Positions 1-6,661 of a DNA stretch of 28,373 nt are shown piece after piece. The position numbers and the translations under genes are program-made. Under the pieces are notes generated by a model that worked only from the letters and a program-made list of their open reading frames with translations, was not told where the DNA came from and ran no database searches. Source of the stretch: an uncultured Lachnospiraceae bacterium. Its GTDB lineage: Bacteria > Bacillota > Clostridia > Lachnospirales > Lachnospiraceae. The stretch spans positions 1 through 28,373 of the forward strand of contig CADBRG010000292.1 of assembly GCA_902797015.1 (NCBI GenBank), written 5' to 3'. Each line of letters starts with the position of its first letter. Position 1 is the stretch's first letter.

Positions 1-83
1 AGGAGGGATTTGAACCCTCGCGCCGGTCTCCCGACCTACACCCTTAGCAGGGGCGCCTCTTCAGCCAACTTGAGTACTTCTCC
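1..83 (-). tRNA. tRNA-Ser (anticodon GCT), 3' end cut by window edge
   Basis: Read on the minus strand, this is a class II tRNA. The 5' acceptor strand GGAGAAG (83-77) is followed by a D arm, an anticodon stem-loop with GCT at 48-46, a long variable arm typical of tRNA-Ser (GGTCGGGAGACC core), and a T arm with GGTTCAAATCC. The window begins inside the 3' acceptor strand, so the last few bases and any CCA are not visible. The long variable arm and GCT anticodon identify a serine tRNA reading AGC/AGU. A consensus promoter lies upstream at 147-175. Confidence 0.95.
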
Positions 84-146
84 TCATTTGCCTGAGCTAT
101 TTGCTCTTATATAATTGACAGCCATGTTTTGATGACTGCACATGTC

Positions 147-175
147 AGTATACTAAAGTCCGCTTTTCTTGTCAA
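147..175 (-). promoter_or_regulatory. Promoter of tRNA-Ser
   Basis: On the minus strand there is a perfect -35 box TTGACA (175-170), a 17-bp spacer and a -10 box TATACT (152-147). Transcription would start near 140, about 57 bases before the mature tRNA 5' end. This is a normal leader length for an RNase P-processed tRNA. Both boxes are near consensus for the vegetative sigma factor. Confidence 0.75.
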
Positions 176-202
176 CCGACGAATTACCAGAAAAATGAAT
201 GA

Positions 203-225
203 GAGCGGTCACTTTCTGACCGCTC
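203..225 (-). terminator. Hairpin terminator after the small membrane protein
   Basis: A perfect 9-bp inverted repeat, GAGCGGTCA / TGACCGCTC, has a 5-base loop and begins 12 bases past the stop codon of the small membrane protein gene. On the minus strand it is followed by TCATTCATTTTT, a broken T tract. It would separate this gene from the tRNA-Ser promoter downstream. Confidence 0.65.
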
Positions 226-236
226 CCGCTTTTCAT

Positions 237-425
237 TTAACTATTTTGGGTTGGTTCTTTTGGTTTCATAACAGCATTGATGATCAATGCGATCCAGGAA
301 AAGAAAATACTAAGAATTACCCAAGCTGCGACCGAACGATTTTTCTTTTTCGCCAGATAAATGTTAAGAACCAGACAAACGATCCAGATGATCACACCTA
401 CAACTGTTACAGCAGGATTAGCCAT
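237..425 (-). CDS. Small two-helix membrane protein, function unknown
   Basis: The gene encodes 62 residues starting MANPAVTV. The start was chosen because AAGGAGG lies 7-8 bases upstream of this ATG; an in-frame ATG 13 codons earlier has no comparable site. Two hydrophobic segments are visible, about residues 5-24 (VVGVIIWIVCLVLNIYL) and 31-50 (VAAWVILSIFFSWIALIINA). A basic KKKNR loop lies between them and a short charged tail follows. This layout predicts a small integral membrane hairpin. No catalytic motif is present and I do not recognise a family. A hairpin terminator follows and the next gene upstream ends about 230 bases away, so it is probably transcribed alone. Confidence 0.7.
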   Translation of the reverse strand: MANPAVTVVGVIIWIVCLVLNIYLAKKKNRSVAAWVILSIFFSWIALIINAVMKPKEPTQNS

Positions 426-531
426 ATCTTTATCCTCCTTCTTTAACATTTTTAAAATCTCCACATATAGCTTACTACTTTTCTGGGTTTTTTTCTACAT
501 TTATATCATTTTTTATCCGCACATAACGCAA

Positions 532-561
532 ACCGGCCACAGGATCTCTCCCACGGCCGGT
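532..561 (-). terminator. Possible hairpin downstream of the MFS gene
   Basis: A 7-bp GC-rich inverted repeat (ACCGGCC / GGCCGGT) has a 16-base loop and lies about 95 bases beyond the MFS stop codon. There is no clean T tract on either strand, so the terminator call is weak. The remainder of the 426-656 gap is AT-rich and shows no gene. Confidence 0.3.
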
Positions 562-656
562 CTGCGAAGGTTGTTTATGGAAATATATCGAAATCGACAT
601 CTCCAACATATTTTTCTAAAACGAATCCCTGACATAATATCAAAACTGTCAGAAAA

Positions 657-1979
657 CTATTTTCTCGTTGCCAGTTCTTCATCCAGCGGCTTGCCTGCTG
701 CTTCACGATACTTATCATCCACAGCCTTAACATGCTTCTTGCTGAAGAGAAGCATCAGGATGATACCTACAACACCTGCGATCGCGATGACGATGAAGCA
801 AAGGCGATATCCGAAGAAGGAGTAGATCAGCATTGCTACAACAGTCGGTGCAAATGCGTTGAAGATGTTTGCGATCGGGTTCAGGCAAGCGAACACGCTC
901 GGGAAGTCCTCTCTTCTCCAGTACTGTGCAGCCACAGATACGGTAAAGTTAGATGAAGCACCCATGAAGACTGCCAGAAGAAGCATTGCAGCCACCAGGC
1001 AGTTTGCCTGCGGAACCGCACCGATCACACCGGAGATAACCATGATCACTACTGCGATGATCATCGCTTTTTTCGTACCGATCGCGGTATCGATAACACC
1101 AAGTACATAACTGCCGATGATACCGAATACCATAACAAGTGCCATTACCAGACCAAAATTGATGGTTTCATAGGATGCCAGTACATAAGAGGACTGGGTC
1201 ATCATACCTACGGAGAACATCAGAAGAAGACCACAGGTTACACTTGCAAACCAGAAATCTCTGTTTACCATCGTGTGCTTCGGACCCCAAACGGTGGTCT
1301 TTCTGTTTTCGATTTCTTCTTCCATCATCTGCTTAGCCATCTCAGGCGTAAAGCTTCTGTCGTTGTCTCTGTATGCGCCAACCTGCTCCGGGAAATCCTT
1401 TACAAAGATCACACCGATCAGCCATCCAACGATACAGATGATCAGGAACGGAAGGAAACCAGCCTTCGGATCCGGTGCGCCATTCTTAAATACCTGACCT
1501 GCAAATGTTCCGAGCAGACCATTACCGATCGGGAATACCAGTGTTGCGATACCCATGATGGTACCTTTTCTTCTCGGGAACCACTGACCTGTCAGGATAC
1601 TGCAGGCAAATGTACAGTAAATAACTACGAAGAAGGACTCCAGGAAGAAGCAGACCAGATATGGAATTGCCAGGCCGAATGCCGGTGGATAGAATGTGAT
1701 GACACATCCCATGATCAGTGCGATCGCGCCGGTGATCGTGGTCAGTCTCTTAATACTTTTGATCTTACCGATGTTTTTTGACATGATCAGCTGGAATACG
1801 ATGGCACATAACGTACCTGCCGTAAAGATCTTCGGCAGCAAGGTCGCGCCGCCGTAGAAATCAGCCAGAATGTTCATCGGATAGTTTGTAAAAACAATCT
1901 GTGTAAAGAATGCAGCCGCCTGGAAGATCAGCAGCATATAGCCGTAAAAACCAAGACCTATGTTTTTCTTTTTCTCCAT
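657..1979 (-). CDS. MFS transporter
   Basis: A 440-residue polytopic membrane protein with about twelve hydrophobic segments arranged 6+6 around a charged central loop (about residues 195-235), the layout of the major facilitator superfamily. The loop after the fourth or fifth helix has WFPRRKGTIMGI, resembling the R-x-G-R-R signature region of MFS carriers such as the oxalate/formate antiporter-like group. The C-terminal tail is hydrophilic and basic/acidic. The start is the ATG six bases after AGGAGG; an in-frame TTG two codons earlier abuts that site directly and is unlikely. It lies 59 bases downstream of the flavodoxin-fold reductase on the same strand, probably in one operon with it and next to a LysR gene. 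The substrate cannot be read from sequence. Import or export of a small organic acid or aromatic substrate for the reductase is inference. Confidence 0.85.
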   Translation of the reverse strand: MEKKKNIGLGFYGYMLLIFQAAAFFTQIVFTNYPMNILADFYGGATLLPKIFTAGTLCAIVFQLIMSKNIGKIKSIKRLTTITGAIALIMGCVITFYPPAFGLAIPYLVCFFLESFFVVIYCTFACSILTGQWFPRRKGTIMGIATLVFPIGNGLLGTFAGQVFKNGAPDPKAGFLPFLIICIVGWLIGVIFVKDFPEQVGAYRDNDRSFTPEMAKQMMEEEIENRKTTVWGPKHTMVNRDFWFASVTCGLLLMFSVGMMTQSSYVLASYETINFGLVMALVMVFGIIGSYVLGVIDTAIGTKKAMIIAVVIMVISGVIGAVPQANCLVAAMLLLAVFMGASSNFTVSVAAQYWRREDFPSVFACLNPIANIFNAFAPTVVAMLIYSFFGYRLCFIVIAIAGVVGIILMLLFSKKHVKAVDDKYREAAGKPLDEELATRK

Positions 1980-2038
1980 TTTCAACCTCCTGTTTCAAAA
2001 CAGATCTCTAAAACCTAATTGTCTGTTTCTATCAATCT

Positions 2039-2965
2039 TTATTTGATCGGCTCAGGTAATTCCATTGCCCGATCATAAGCTGCATACTGTGGAGATTTCT
2101 CTTTGATGGTTGCCATGTTGTCAGCAGCTTTTTTATGTCCCTTACGGATGTTGTTATCATGCAGCCGCTTGCCCCAGATCGACCAGCGGTTCTTCGCGAT
2201 CTCTTCTTCCGTAAAATCTACGATCAGATCGTCATCCACCATGGAAAGTGTAGCCTTTGTCAGACACTGCGGGCAATACCAACCGTCTGCTCTCTTTTCT
2301 AACAAATTGCCGTGGCAGTCCGGACAAATACCTGTCGTTCCGACATATTCCAGTGTCTTGCCTTCCTGTTTTGCAAGATATGCATCTGCCAGGTTATCAC
2401 CCATTTTGCGCATCCGCTCTAAAACATCATCCTCTAACAGAACTGCGCCCTTTGACGGCATAAAATCAAAATGTACCGCATCCACAAGCGCTTCGTAAGA
2501 GCCGGCCATTTCCATCGCGATCATTTTGCAGACATTCAACGTGAAGTTTGTCCAGTCCGTTCCGCCGATTGAGAACGCTGCGCCGATCTTGTTCTCTTTT
2601 TCCACCATGTCTCTGTAATTGCCGGAGGCATGCATTTTGTTTAACAGCTTGATCAGCTGGCCCGTCGGCAGCAGATTGTATGCCGGGCTTGAAACAATGA
2701 TAATATCTGCCTCACGCATTTTCTGCTCAATCGCGTAAAAATGATCGGAACCGTTTTTATGGATGCATCTAAACTCCCAGTTTCCTTTCAGGTGATTCAC
2801 CATGCAGCTTTCACAGCCGACACAGGTGTTGATCTCCGTCTCCTGTACACGGACGAACTCACATTCCGCATCCGGGATGCGCTTTTCAATTGCCATGAAG
2901 ATTTCCTTCATCATGATTTCTGTGTTGCCATTTTTTCTTCCGGAACAAAATCCGAATACCTTCAT
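2039..2965 (-). CDS. Flavodoxin-fold NAD(P)H-dependent FMN reductase family protein with C-terminal zinc ribbon
   Basis: 308 residues. The N terminus (MKVFGFCSGRKNGNTE) is the first beta strand and FMN-phosphate loop of the NADPH-dependent FMN reductase/flavodoxin superfamily. A CVGCESC cluster follows at residues 48-54, then SSPAYNLLPTGQLIKLLNK (92-110), the family's second flavin-contact region. The C-terminal part carries CPDC (214-217) and CPQC (231-234) separated by 13 residues, a classic zinc-ribbon spacing. The open frame extends 78 codons upstream, but only this ATG has a ribosome site (GAAAGGAAG). It is cotranscribed with the MFS gene, with a likely promoter at 3039-3067 and the LysR gene just upstream. 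It probably reduces a small molecule or cofactor; the actual substrate is unknown. Confidence 0.85.
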   Translation of the reverse strand: MKVFGFCSGRKNGNTEIMMKEIFMAIEKRIPDAECEFVRVQETEINTCVGCESCMVNHLKGNWEFRCIHKNGSDHFYAIEQKMREADIIIVSSPAYNLLPTGQLIKLLNKMHASGNYRDMVEKENKIGAAFSIGGTDWTNFTLNVCKMIAMEMAGSYEALVDAVHFDFMPSKGAVLLEDDVLERMRKMGDNLADAYLAKQEGKTLEYVGTTGICPDCHGNLLEKRADGWYCPQCLTKATLSMVDDDLIVDFTEEEIAKNRWSIWGKRLHDNNIRKGHKKAADNMATIKEKSPQYAAYDRAMELPEPIK

Positions 2966-3038
2966 TCTTACACTTCCTTTCTCATAAACAACCTGTAATC
3001 CTTTTTGTTTCATAAACGTACCACTATGGATTACTATT

Positions 3039-3067
3039 ATTATAAAATTTTTATTAAGCACCGTAAA
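3039..3067 (-). promoter_or_regulatory. Promoter of the reductase-MFS operon
   Basis: On the minus strand TTTACG (3067-3062), a 17-bp spacer and a perfect TATAAT (3044-3039) precede the reductase start, giving a leader of about 65 bases. The -35 box matches consensus at 4 of 6 positions, which suits an activator-dependent promoter. Control by the adjacent LysR protein is inference; I did not identify a clear T-N11-A operator. Confidence 0.5.
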
Positions 3068-3083
3068 ACACCTCTTAAACGCA

Positions 3084-3111
3084 AAAAGTACAACCAAAAG
3101 GTTGTACTTTT
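3084..3111. terminator. Bidirectional-looking hairpin terminator after the LysR gene
   Basis: A perfect 12-bp inverted repeat (AAAAGTACAACC / GGTTGTACTTTT) with a 4-base AAAA loop lies about 57 bases past the LysR stop. The A/T ends of the stem supply T-rich 3' tails in both directions. It separates the LysR transcript from the reductase-MFS promoter. Confidence 0.65.
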
Positions 3112-3167
3112 CTACTCTACGGTCATTTCTTTCATAGTTTTCACATGTCTGCTTTTCAGGACTGATT

Positions 3168-4061
3168 TTACATCTCCATCTGCTCCAGATAATTTGCAAA
3201 CGGCTCGATCAGATCCTTCTTCGACATATCATATGCGATCATGAACGCATTTTCCTGATAGACATCTGCGTTTCCTGCCGTGAAAAATTTCAAATGTCCT
3301 GTCGTGTTCCTGAAATACTGCTCATAAGCAATCGTGTAGCCTTTGCCGTTTAACAAAGCCATTTCCAAGCTTGCAATATCATCAAACACGACAATATTTT
3401 CCGTGTTCATTCCATACTCTTTGCAATGTGCCATGGTATTTCGCATCGCATATTTTGAAAAACGATTTGAAAGCATATATATCTCATAATTTTTAAGCTC
3501 TTCCAGCTTAAGTCCTTCATGATATGCCGGATGCCGGTCAGAGATTACGATTTGTGGCCAGGTGCTGCAAATGTTTTTACGAATGATGTTTTCCGGAAGA
3601 TCCTCACTCTCATCAGATAACGAAATGATCATATCAAGCTGCCCGCTGATGATCTTCTGGTATAACTCATTAAAAGACCCGATTTCTGTCAGCAGCATAC
3701 ATTTGATACCGGCTTCTTCAAAGACCCCGCTGGCTTCCGCGATCCAGTCATAGATCCGGCTGATATTTAGAACACCAATCTTGAGCGTAATATCTTTGAC
3801 CTGCATCAGGTTGCGCGCCCGGGCAAACATTTCCTTCTCTCCCTGAATCATTTTGCTATAGAAATCATTAAAGAGAATGCCGCCCTCTGTCAGCTCCAGC
3901 TGGCGACCGTTTCTGATAAACAGCGGAAACCCGATCTCCTCTTCAAGCTTTTTGATCTGTCGGCTGACGACCTGCTGGGAAACGAATAGCGTATTTGCTG
4001 CACGTGTGATGTTTTTTTGTCTGGCTGCTTCCAGAAAATATAATATTTGGATCTTCGTCAT
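3168..4061 (-). CDS. LysR-family transcriptional regulator
   Basis: 297 residues. The N terminus (residues 1-60) is a LysR winged helix-turn-helix: FLEAARQKNITRAANTLFVS, then QVVSRQIKKLEEEIGFPLF, then a wing ending in LTEGG. The remainder is the periplasmic-binding-protein-like effector domain of normal length. LysR proteins sense a small ligand and commonly activate a neighbouring operon while repressing themselves. The gene follows the CPBP protease by 26 bases on the same strand and ends just upstream of the reductase-MFS operon, which is its most likely target. The usual divergent LysR arrangement is replaced by a tandem one. The ligand is unknown. Confidence 0.92.
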   Translation of the reverse strand: MTKIQILYFLEAARQKNITRAANTLFVSQQVVSRQIKKLEEEIGFPLFIRNGRQLELTEGGILFNDFYSKMIQGEKEMFARARNLMQVKDITLKIGVLNISRIYDWIAEASGVFEEAGIKCMLLTEIGSFNELYQKIISGQLDMIISLSDESEDLPENIIRKNICSTWPQIVISDRHPAYHEGLKLEELKNYEIYMLSNRFSKYAMRNTMAHCKEYGMNTENIVVFDDIASLEMALLNGKGYTIAYEQYFRNTTGHLKFFTAGNADVYQENAFMIAYDMSKKDLIEPFANYLEQMEM

Positions 4062-4087
4062 AAATTTCTCACCGTCTGTTTTCTACA

Positions 4088-5005
4088 CTATCTCATTTTT
4101 GCCTCTGCCCTTGCTGCCATCTTTGTGTCGAATGCCGTGATGTCATCTTTTTTCCGCTCCCCAAACCAGCGGCATTTTCTGATAATGATCAGCATGACTA
4201 CGAGGAAAATGATGTCTATGATCATCGTTGACGCCAGCTCTGTTGTAGTAACCGCTGACTTAATCCGATCGATCCCGAATCCGGTCATGTAGAATGCGAA
4301 CATGTTATTCACAACATGCAGGCCGCTCGATATCTCCAGTCCCCTGCCAAACCATGCGCAAAGTGCAAAGATGAGTGCAGAAAAACCTACGGAGATCCGC
4401 CCCGCCAGATTATAGGGATGGAGCGCCATAAAGACTGCGACCTGAATGATCACTGCGAAGACCGGCAAGCGTGTCCAGGATCCGATGGTCTGCAGCATGA
4501 ACCCCCTAAAAACATATTCCTCCGCTACGCACTGGATCGGTCCGATCAGCGTCAGCACGATAAAACCTGCCAGTGTGAACTGGTTATCAAACGGATATAA
4601 GTTCCCCGTTAAAAAGCGGATCACAGTATGTACGGCAAAAATAATCACCGCAACCAGCATCGACAAAAAGAAGATCTTAAAATTCCATCCGCCCCGTGCA
4701 GAGGAATAGGATGAAAACGGCCGCTCCTTTACAATGAAAACAGCTAGCGCAAGTGATGGCAGCATCCATGCAACGGACCCGAGATTCGTCAATACACCGC
4801 TTACCGATGAAACGTTCATCGAATCATAGCCTAACCCCAGACTTTCGACCGGAGAAGCTCCGGTCCGGTCCATAAACATGACCAGGATCGCACCACCGAC
4901 AAGATAGATAATGAGAAAAAGTATGAAAACGAGAATCGGTTTTGCCCATTTATATGACGCAAAATTCCGCGGATAGGTAATATAGTTGTAGTCGTTGCTA
5001 TGCAC
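4088..5005 (-). CDS. CPBP-family intramembrane metalloprotease
   Basis: 305 residues with about seven or eight hydrophobic segments. The Abi/CPBP (CAAX protease and bacteriocin-processing) motifs are all present: EE-x3-R at residues 162-167 (EEYVFR), a His at 196 (FMALH) and H-x3-N at 230-234 (HVVNN). These supply the metal ligands and catalytic glutamate of glutamic-type intramembrane proteases of the Rce1 fold. The start is GTG at 5005, seven bases after GGAGGAG, and it overlaps the last 8 bases of the fumarase beta gene, so translation is probably coupled. Known roles in the family include prenyl-protein processing, bacteriocin self-immunity and anti-sigma cleavage. Nothing nearby reveals the substrate. 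The hydrophilic C-terminal tail (about 285-305) is lysine and alanine rich. Confidence 0.88.
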   Translation of the reverse strand: MHSNDYNYITYPRNFASYKWAKPILVFILFLIIYLVGGAILVMFMDRTGASPVESLGLGYDSMNVSSVSGVLTNLGSVAWMLPSLALAVFIVKERPFSSYSSARGGWNFKIFFLSMLVAVIIFAVHTVIRFLTGNLYPFDNQFTLAGFIVLTLIGPIQCVAEEYVFRGFMLQTIGSWTRLPVFAVIIQVAVFMALHPYNLAGRISVGFSALIFALCAWFGRGLEISSGLHVVNNMFAFYMTGFGIDRIKSAVTTTELASTMIIDIIFLVVMLIIIRKCRWFGERKKDDITAFDTKMAARAEAKMR

Positions 5006-5555
5006 GGCGATACTCCTCCACCGCTGTCACATACAGATTGTTTCCTTCACAGTCTGCCACAACGATCACCGGGAAGTCCTCTACTTCCAGTCTTCTGACA
5101 GCTTCCGCACCCAGATCATCATATGCGATCACATCTGATTTCTTGATCCGCTGTGACAAAAGTGCGCCTGCGCCGCCGACTGCGGCAAAATAAACTGCCT
5201 TGTTTCTGCAGACCGCATCCAGCACTTCCGGGGAGCGTTTGCCCTTGCCGATCATGCCGGAAAGTCCCATATCAAGAAGCGTCGGTGCATAGCGGTCCAT
5301 ACGCGTCGCCGTTGTCGGACCCGCAGAACCGATTGGGCGACCCTCTCTTGCCGGAGACGGACCCATATAATAGATCACAGCATCCTTCACATCAAACGGC
5401 AGATCTTTTCCTTCCGCCAATCCCTCAATCATGCGCTTATGCGCAGCGTCACGCGCCACATAGATTGTCCCTGTCAGGTACACATAATCACCTGCGCGAA
5501 GAGATGATGAAATGTCCTTAGTAAGTGGTAATTGTAATTTCATTTCCTTTGACAT
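4998..5555 (-). CDS. Fe-S fumarate hydratase, beta subunit (tartrate/fumarate hydro-lyase family)
   Basis: 185 residues, the usual length of the C-terminal (beta) subunit of two-subunit class I fumarases and L-tartrate dehydratases. Recognisable segments are LTGTIYVARDAAHKR (27-41), the GPTTATRMD substrate-binding motif (79-87) and MIGKGKRS (101-108). With the alpha subunit encoded immediately upstream it hydrates fumarate to L-malate in the reductive or oxidative branch of the citric acid pathway. The ATG follows AAAGGAA by 6 bases. It lies 57 bases after the alpha gene and overlaps the downstream protease gene by 8 bases. Tartrate dehydratase is the alternative, but fumarase is the commoner function of this pair in anaerobes. 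Confidence 0.92.
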   Translation of the reverse strand: MSKEMKLQLPLTKDISSSLRAGDYVYLTGTIYVARDAAHKRMIEGLAEGKDLPFDVKDAVIYYMGPSPAREGRPIGSAGPTTATRMDRYAPTLLDMGLSGMIGKGKRSPEVLDAVCRNKAVYFAAVGGAGALLSQRIKKSDVIAYDDLGAEAVRRLEVEDFPVIVVADCEGNNLYVTAVEEYRRA

Positions 5556-5612
5556 TGGATTTTCCTTTTCTTATGTCTTTTCAAAAACTCTTTTATAGAC
5601 TAGTTAAGCAAT

Positions 5613-6455
5613 TTACAGAACCACGGAAATATGCCGGTTTACATGGCAGCAGATGTTGACCGCCACCGGAAGGCCGGCGATGTGCGTCGGATAGGTGTTG
5701 ATATTAACAGCAAGTGCCGTAGTCGTACCGCCAAGACCGCCCGGTCCGATGCCGAGGCCGTTGATCTTATCAAGCAGCTCTTCTTCCATCTCATGGACAT
5801 AGGGAATCTCGGAATGTGTGCCGACCGGTCTGGTCAGCGCCTGCTTTGCCATCAGTGCACACTTTTCAAATGTGCCGCCGACACCCACGCCAAGCACCAT
5901 CGGAGGACAGGCATTCGGGCCTGCATCCGCTGCTGCAGTCAGGATTGCATTCTTAACGCCTTCGATACCGTCGGCCGGCTTTAACATGAACACACGGCTC
6001 ATGTTCTCGCTGCCGAATCCCTTCGGAGCCAGTGTGATCTTCACCTGTTCACCCGGCACGATCGAAGTGTGGATGACAGCCGGCGTGTTATCTTTCGTGT
6101 TTTCACGAATCAGCGGATCAGACACAACAGACTTTCTTAAAAATCCTTCTGTATATCCCTGTCGTACCCCTTCATTGACAGCATCTGTAAAATCGCCGCC
6201 TGTAAGGTGCACATCCTGTCCGATCTCAAAAAACAGCACCGCCATTCCCGTATCCTGGCAGATTGGGATCATCTCTGACTCTGCGATCTGCAGATTTTCC
6301 TGCAGCTGTCCCAGGATTTTCTTTCCAAGCGGAGACTTTTCAGAAGCTTCCGCTCCGTTAAGCGCCTGCTTCATATCATCTGACAGCTCATGGTTGATCT
6401 TGATACACATGTCGCGGACCGCTTCTGTGATTTTGTTTACTTCAAGTTCTCTCAT
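5613..6455 (-). CDS. Fe-S fumarate hydratase, alpha subunit
   Basis: 280 residues, normal for the alpha (catalytic Fe-S) subunit of two-subunit class I fumarase. The three cysteines that bind the 4Fe-4S cluster in this family are visible in their expected settings: C66 in PICQDTG, C183 in GPNACPP and C270 in ICCH. The GGLGG segment (239-243) and the C-terminal THIAGLPVAVN region are typical. The enzyme catalyses fumarate/malate interconversion in the cytoplasm and is oxygen-sensitive, consistent with an anaerobe. It sits downstream of gyrA beyond a 54-bp-period repeat. A weak promoter candidate lies at 6628-6655. Tartrate dehydratase alpha is the alternative identity. Confidence 0.93.
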   Translation of the reverse strand: MRELEVNKITEAVRDMCIKINHELSDDMKQALNGAEASEKSPLGKKILGQLQENLQIAESEMIPICQDTGMAVLFFEIGQDVHLTGGDFTDAVNEGVRQGYTEGFLRKSVVSDPLIRENTKDNTPAVIHTSIVPGEQVKITLAPKGFGSENMSRVFMLKPADGIEGVKNAILTAAADAGPNACPPMVLGVGVGGTFEKCALMAKQALTRPVGTHSEIPYVHEMEEELLDKINGLGIGPGGLGGTTTALAVNINTYPTHIAGLPVAVNICCHVNRHISVVL

Positions 6456-6483
6456 AGTTCTTTTCCTTTATGACTTGTCTTCC

Positions 6484-6653
6484 GGACTGACCTTCTACGT
6501 ATTGTTGTCAGCCCGGATGCATTTACTTAACATCATAGGACTGACTGTTTACGTACTTTTGTCAGCTCAGATTTACTCTATGAAACAAACAGGACTGACA
6601 TATATTGTTTTTATGTCAGTCCTGCCAGTTATATACCTATATCCAGAGCTGAC
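6484..6653. repeat. Degenerate 54-bp tandem repeat with hairpins, 3.2 copies
   Basis: The 8-mer GGACTGAC occurs at 6484, 6538 and 6592, and the variant GAGCTGAC at 6646. This is an exact 54-base period. Copies 1 and 2 agree at roughly two thirds of positions. Each full copy also contains the inverted arm GTCAG about 23 bases in, so each unit can form a hairpin. The third is a perfect 13-bp stem (6590-6602 with 6612-6624). The first arm pair (6481-6491 with 6507-6517) is complete with a G-U pair only on the minus-strand transcript, an A-C mismatch on the plus strand. It fills the gyrA-fumarase gap and may serve as terminator, attenuator or mRNA-stabilising structure. Confidence 0.8.
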
Positions 6654-6655
6654 AA
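6628..6655 (-). promoter_or_regulatory. Weak promoter candidate for the fumarase operon
   Basis: On the minus strand TTGTCA (6655-6650), a 16-bp spacer and TATAAC (6633-6628) each match the vegetative consensus at 5 of 6 positions, just past the gyrA stop. Transcripts would carry the 54-bp hairpin repeats in a leader of about 165 bases. The -35 box overlaps a repeat unit, so the match could be a by-product of the repeat. Confidence 0.35.
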
Positions 6656-6661
6656 TACACT

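Noticed and set aside
1275..1781. A 168-codon plus-strand open frame inside the MFS gene
   Set aside because: Antisense shadow of a clear membrane-protein gene; cysteine-rich and without a start site.
2966..3199. Upstream extension of the reductase frame to a 386-residue protein
   Set aside because: The extension covers the terminator and promoter region and overlaps the LysR gene end. The ribosome site and the flavodoxin N terminus place the start at 2965.
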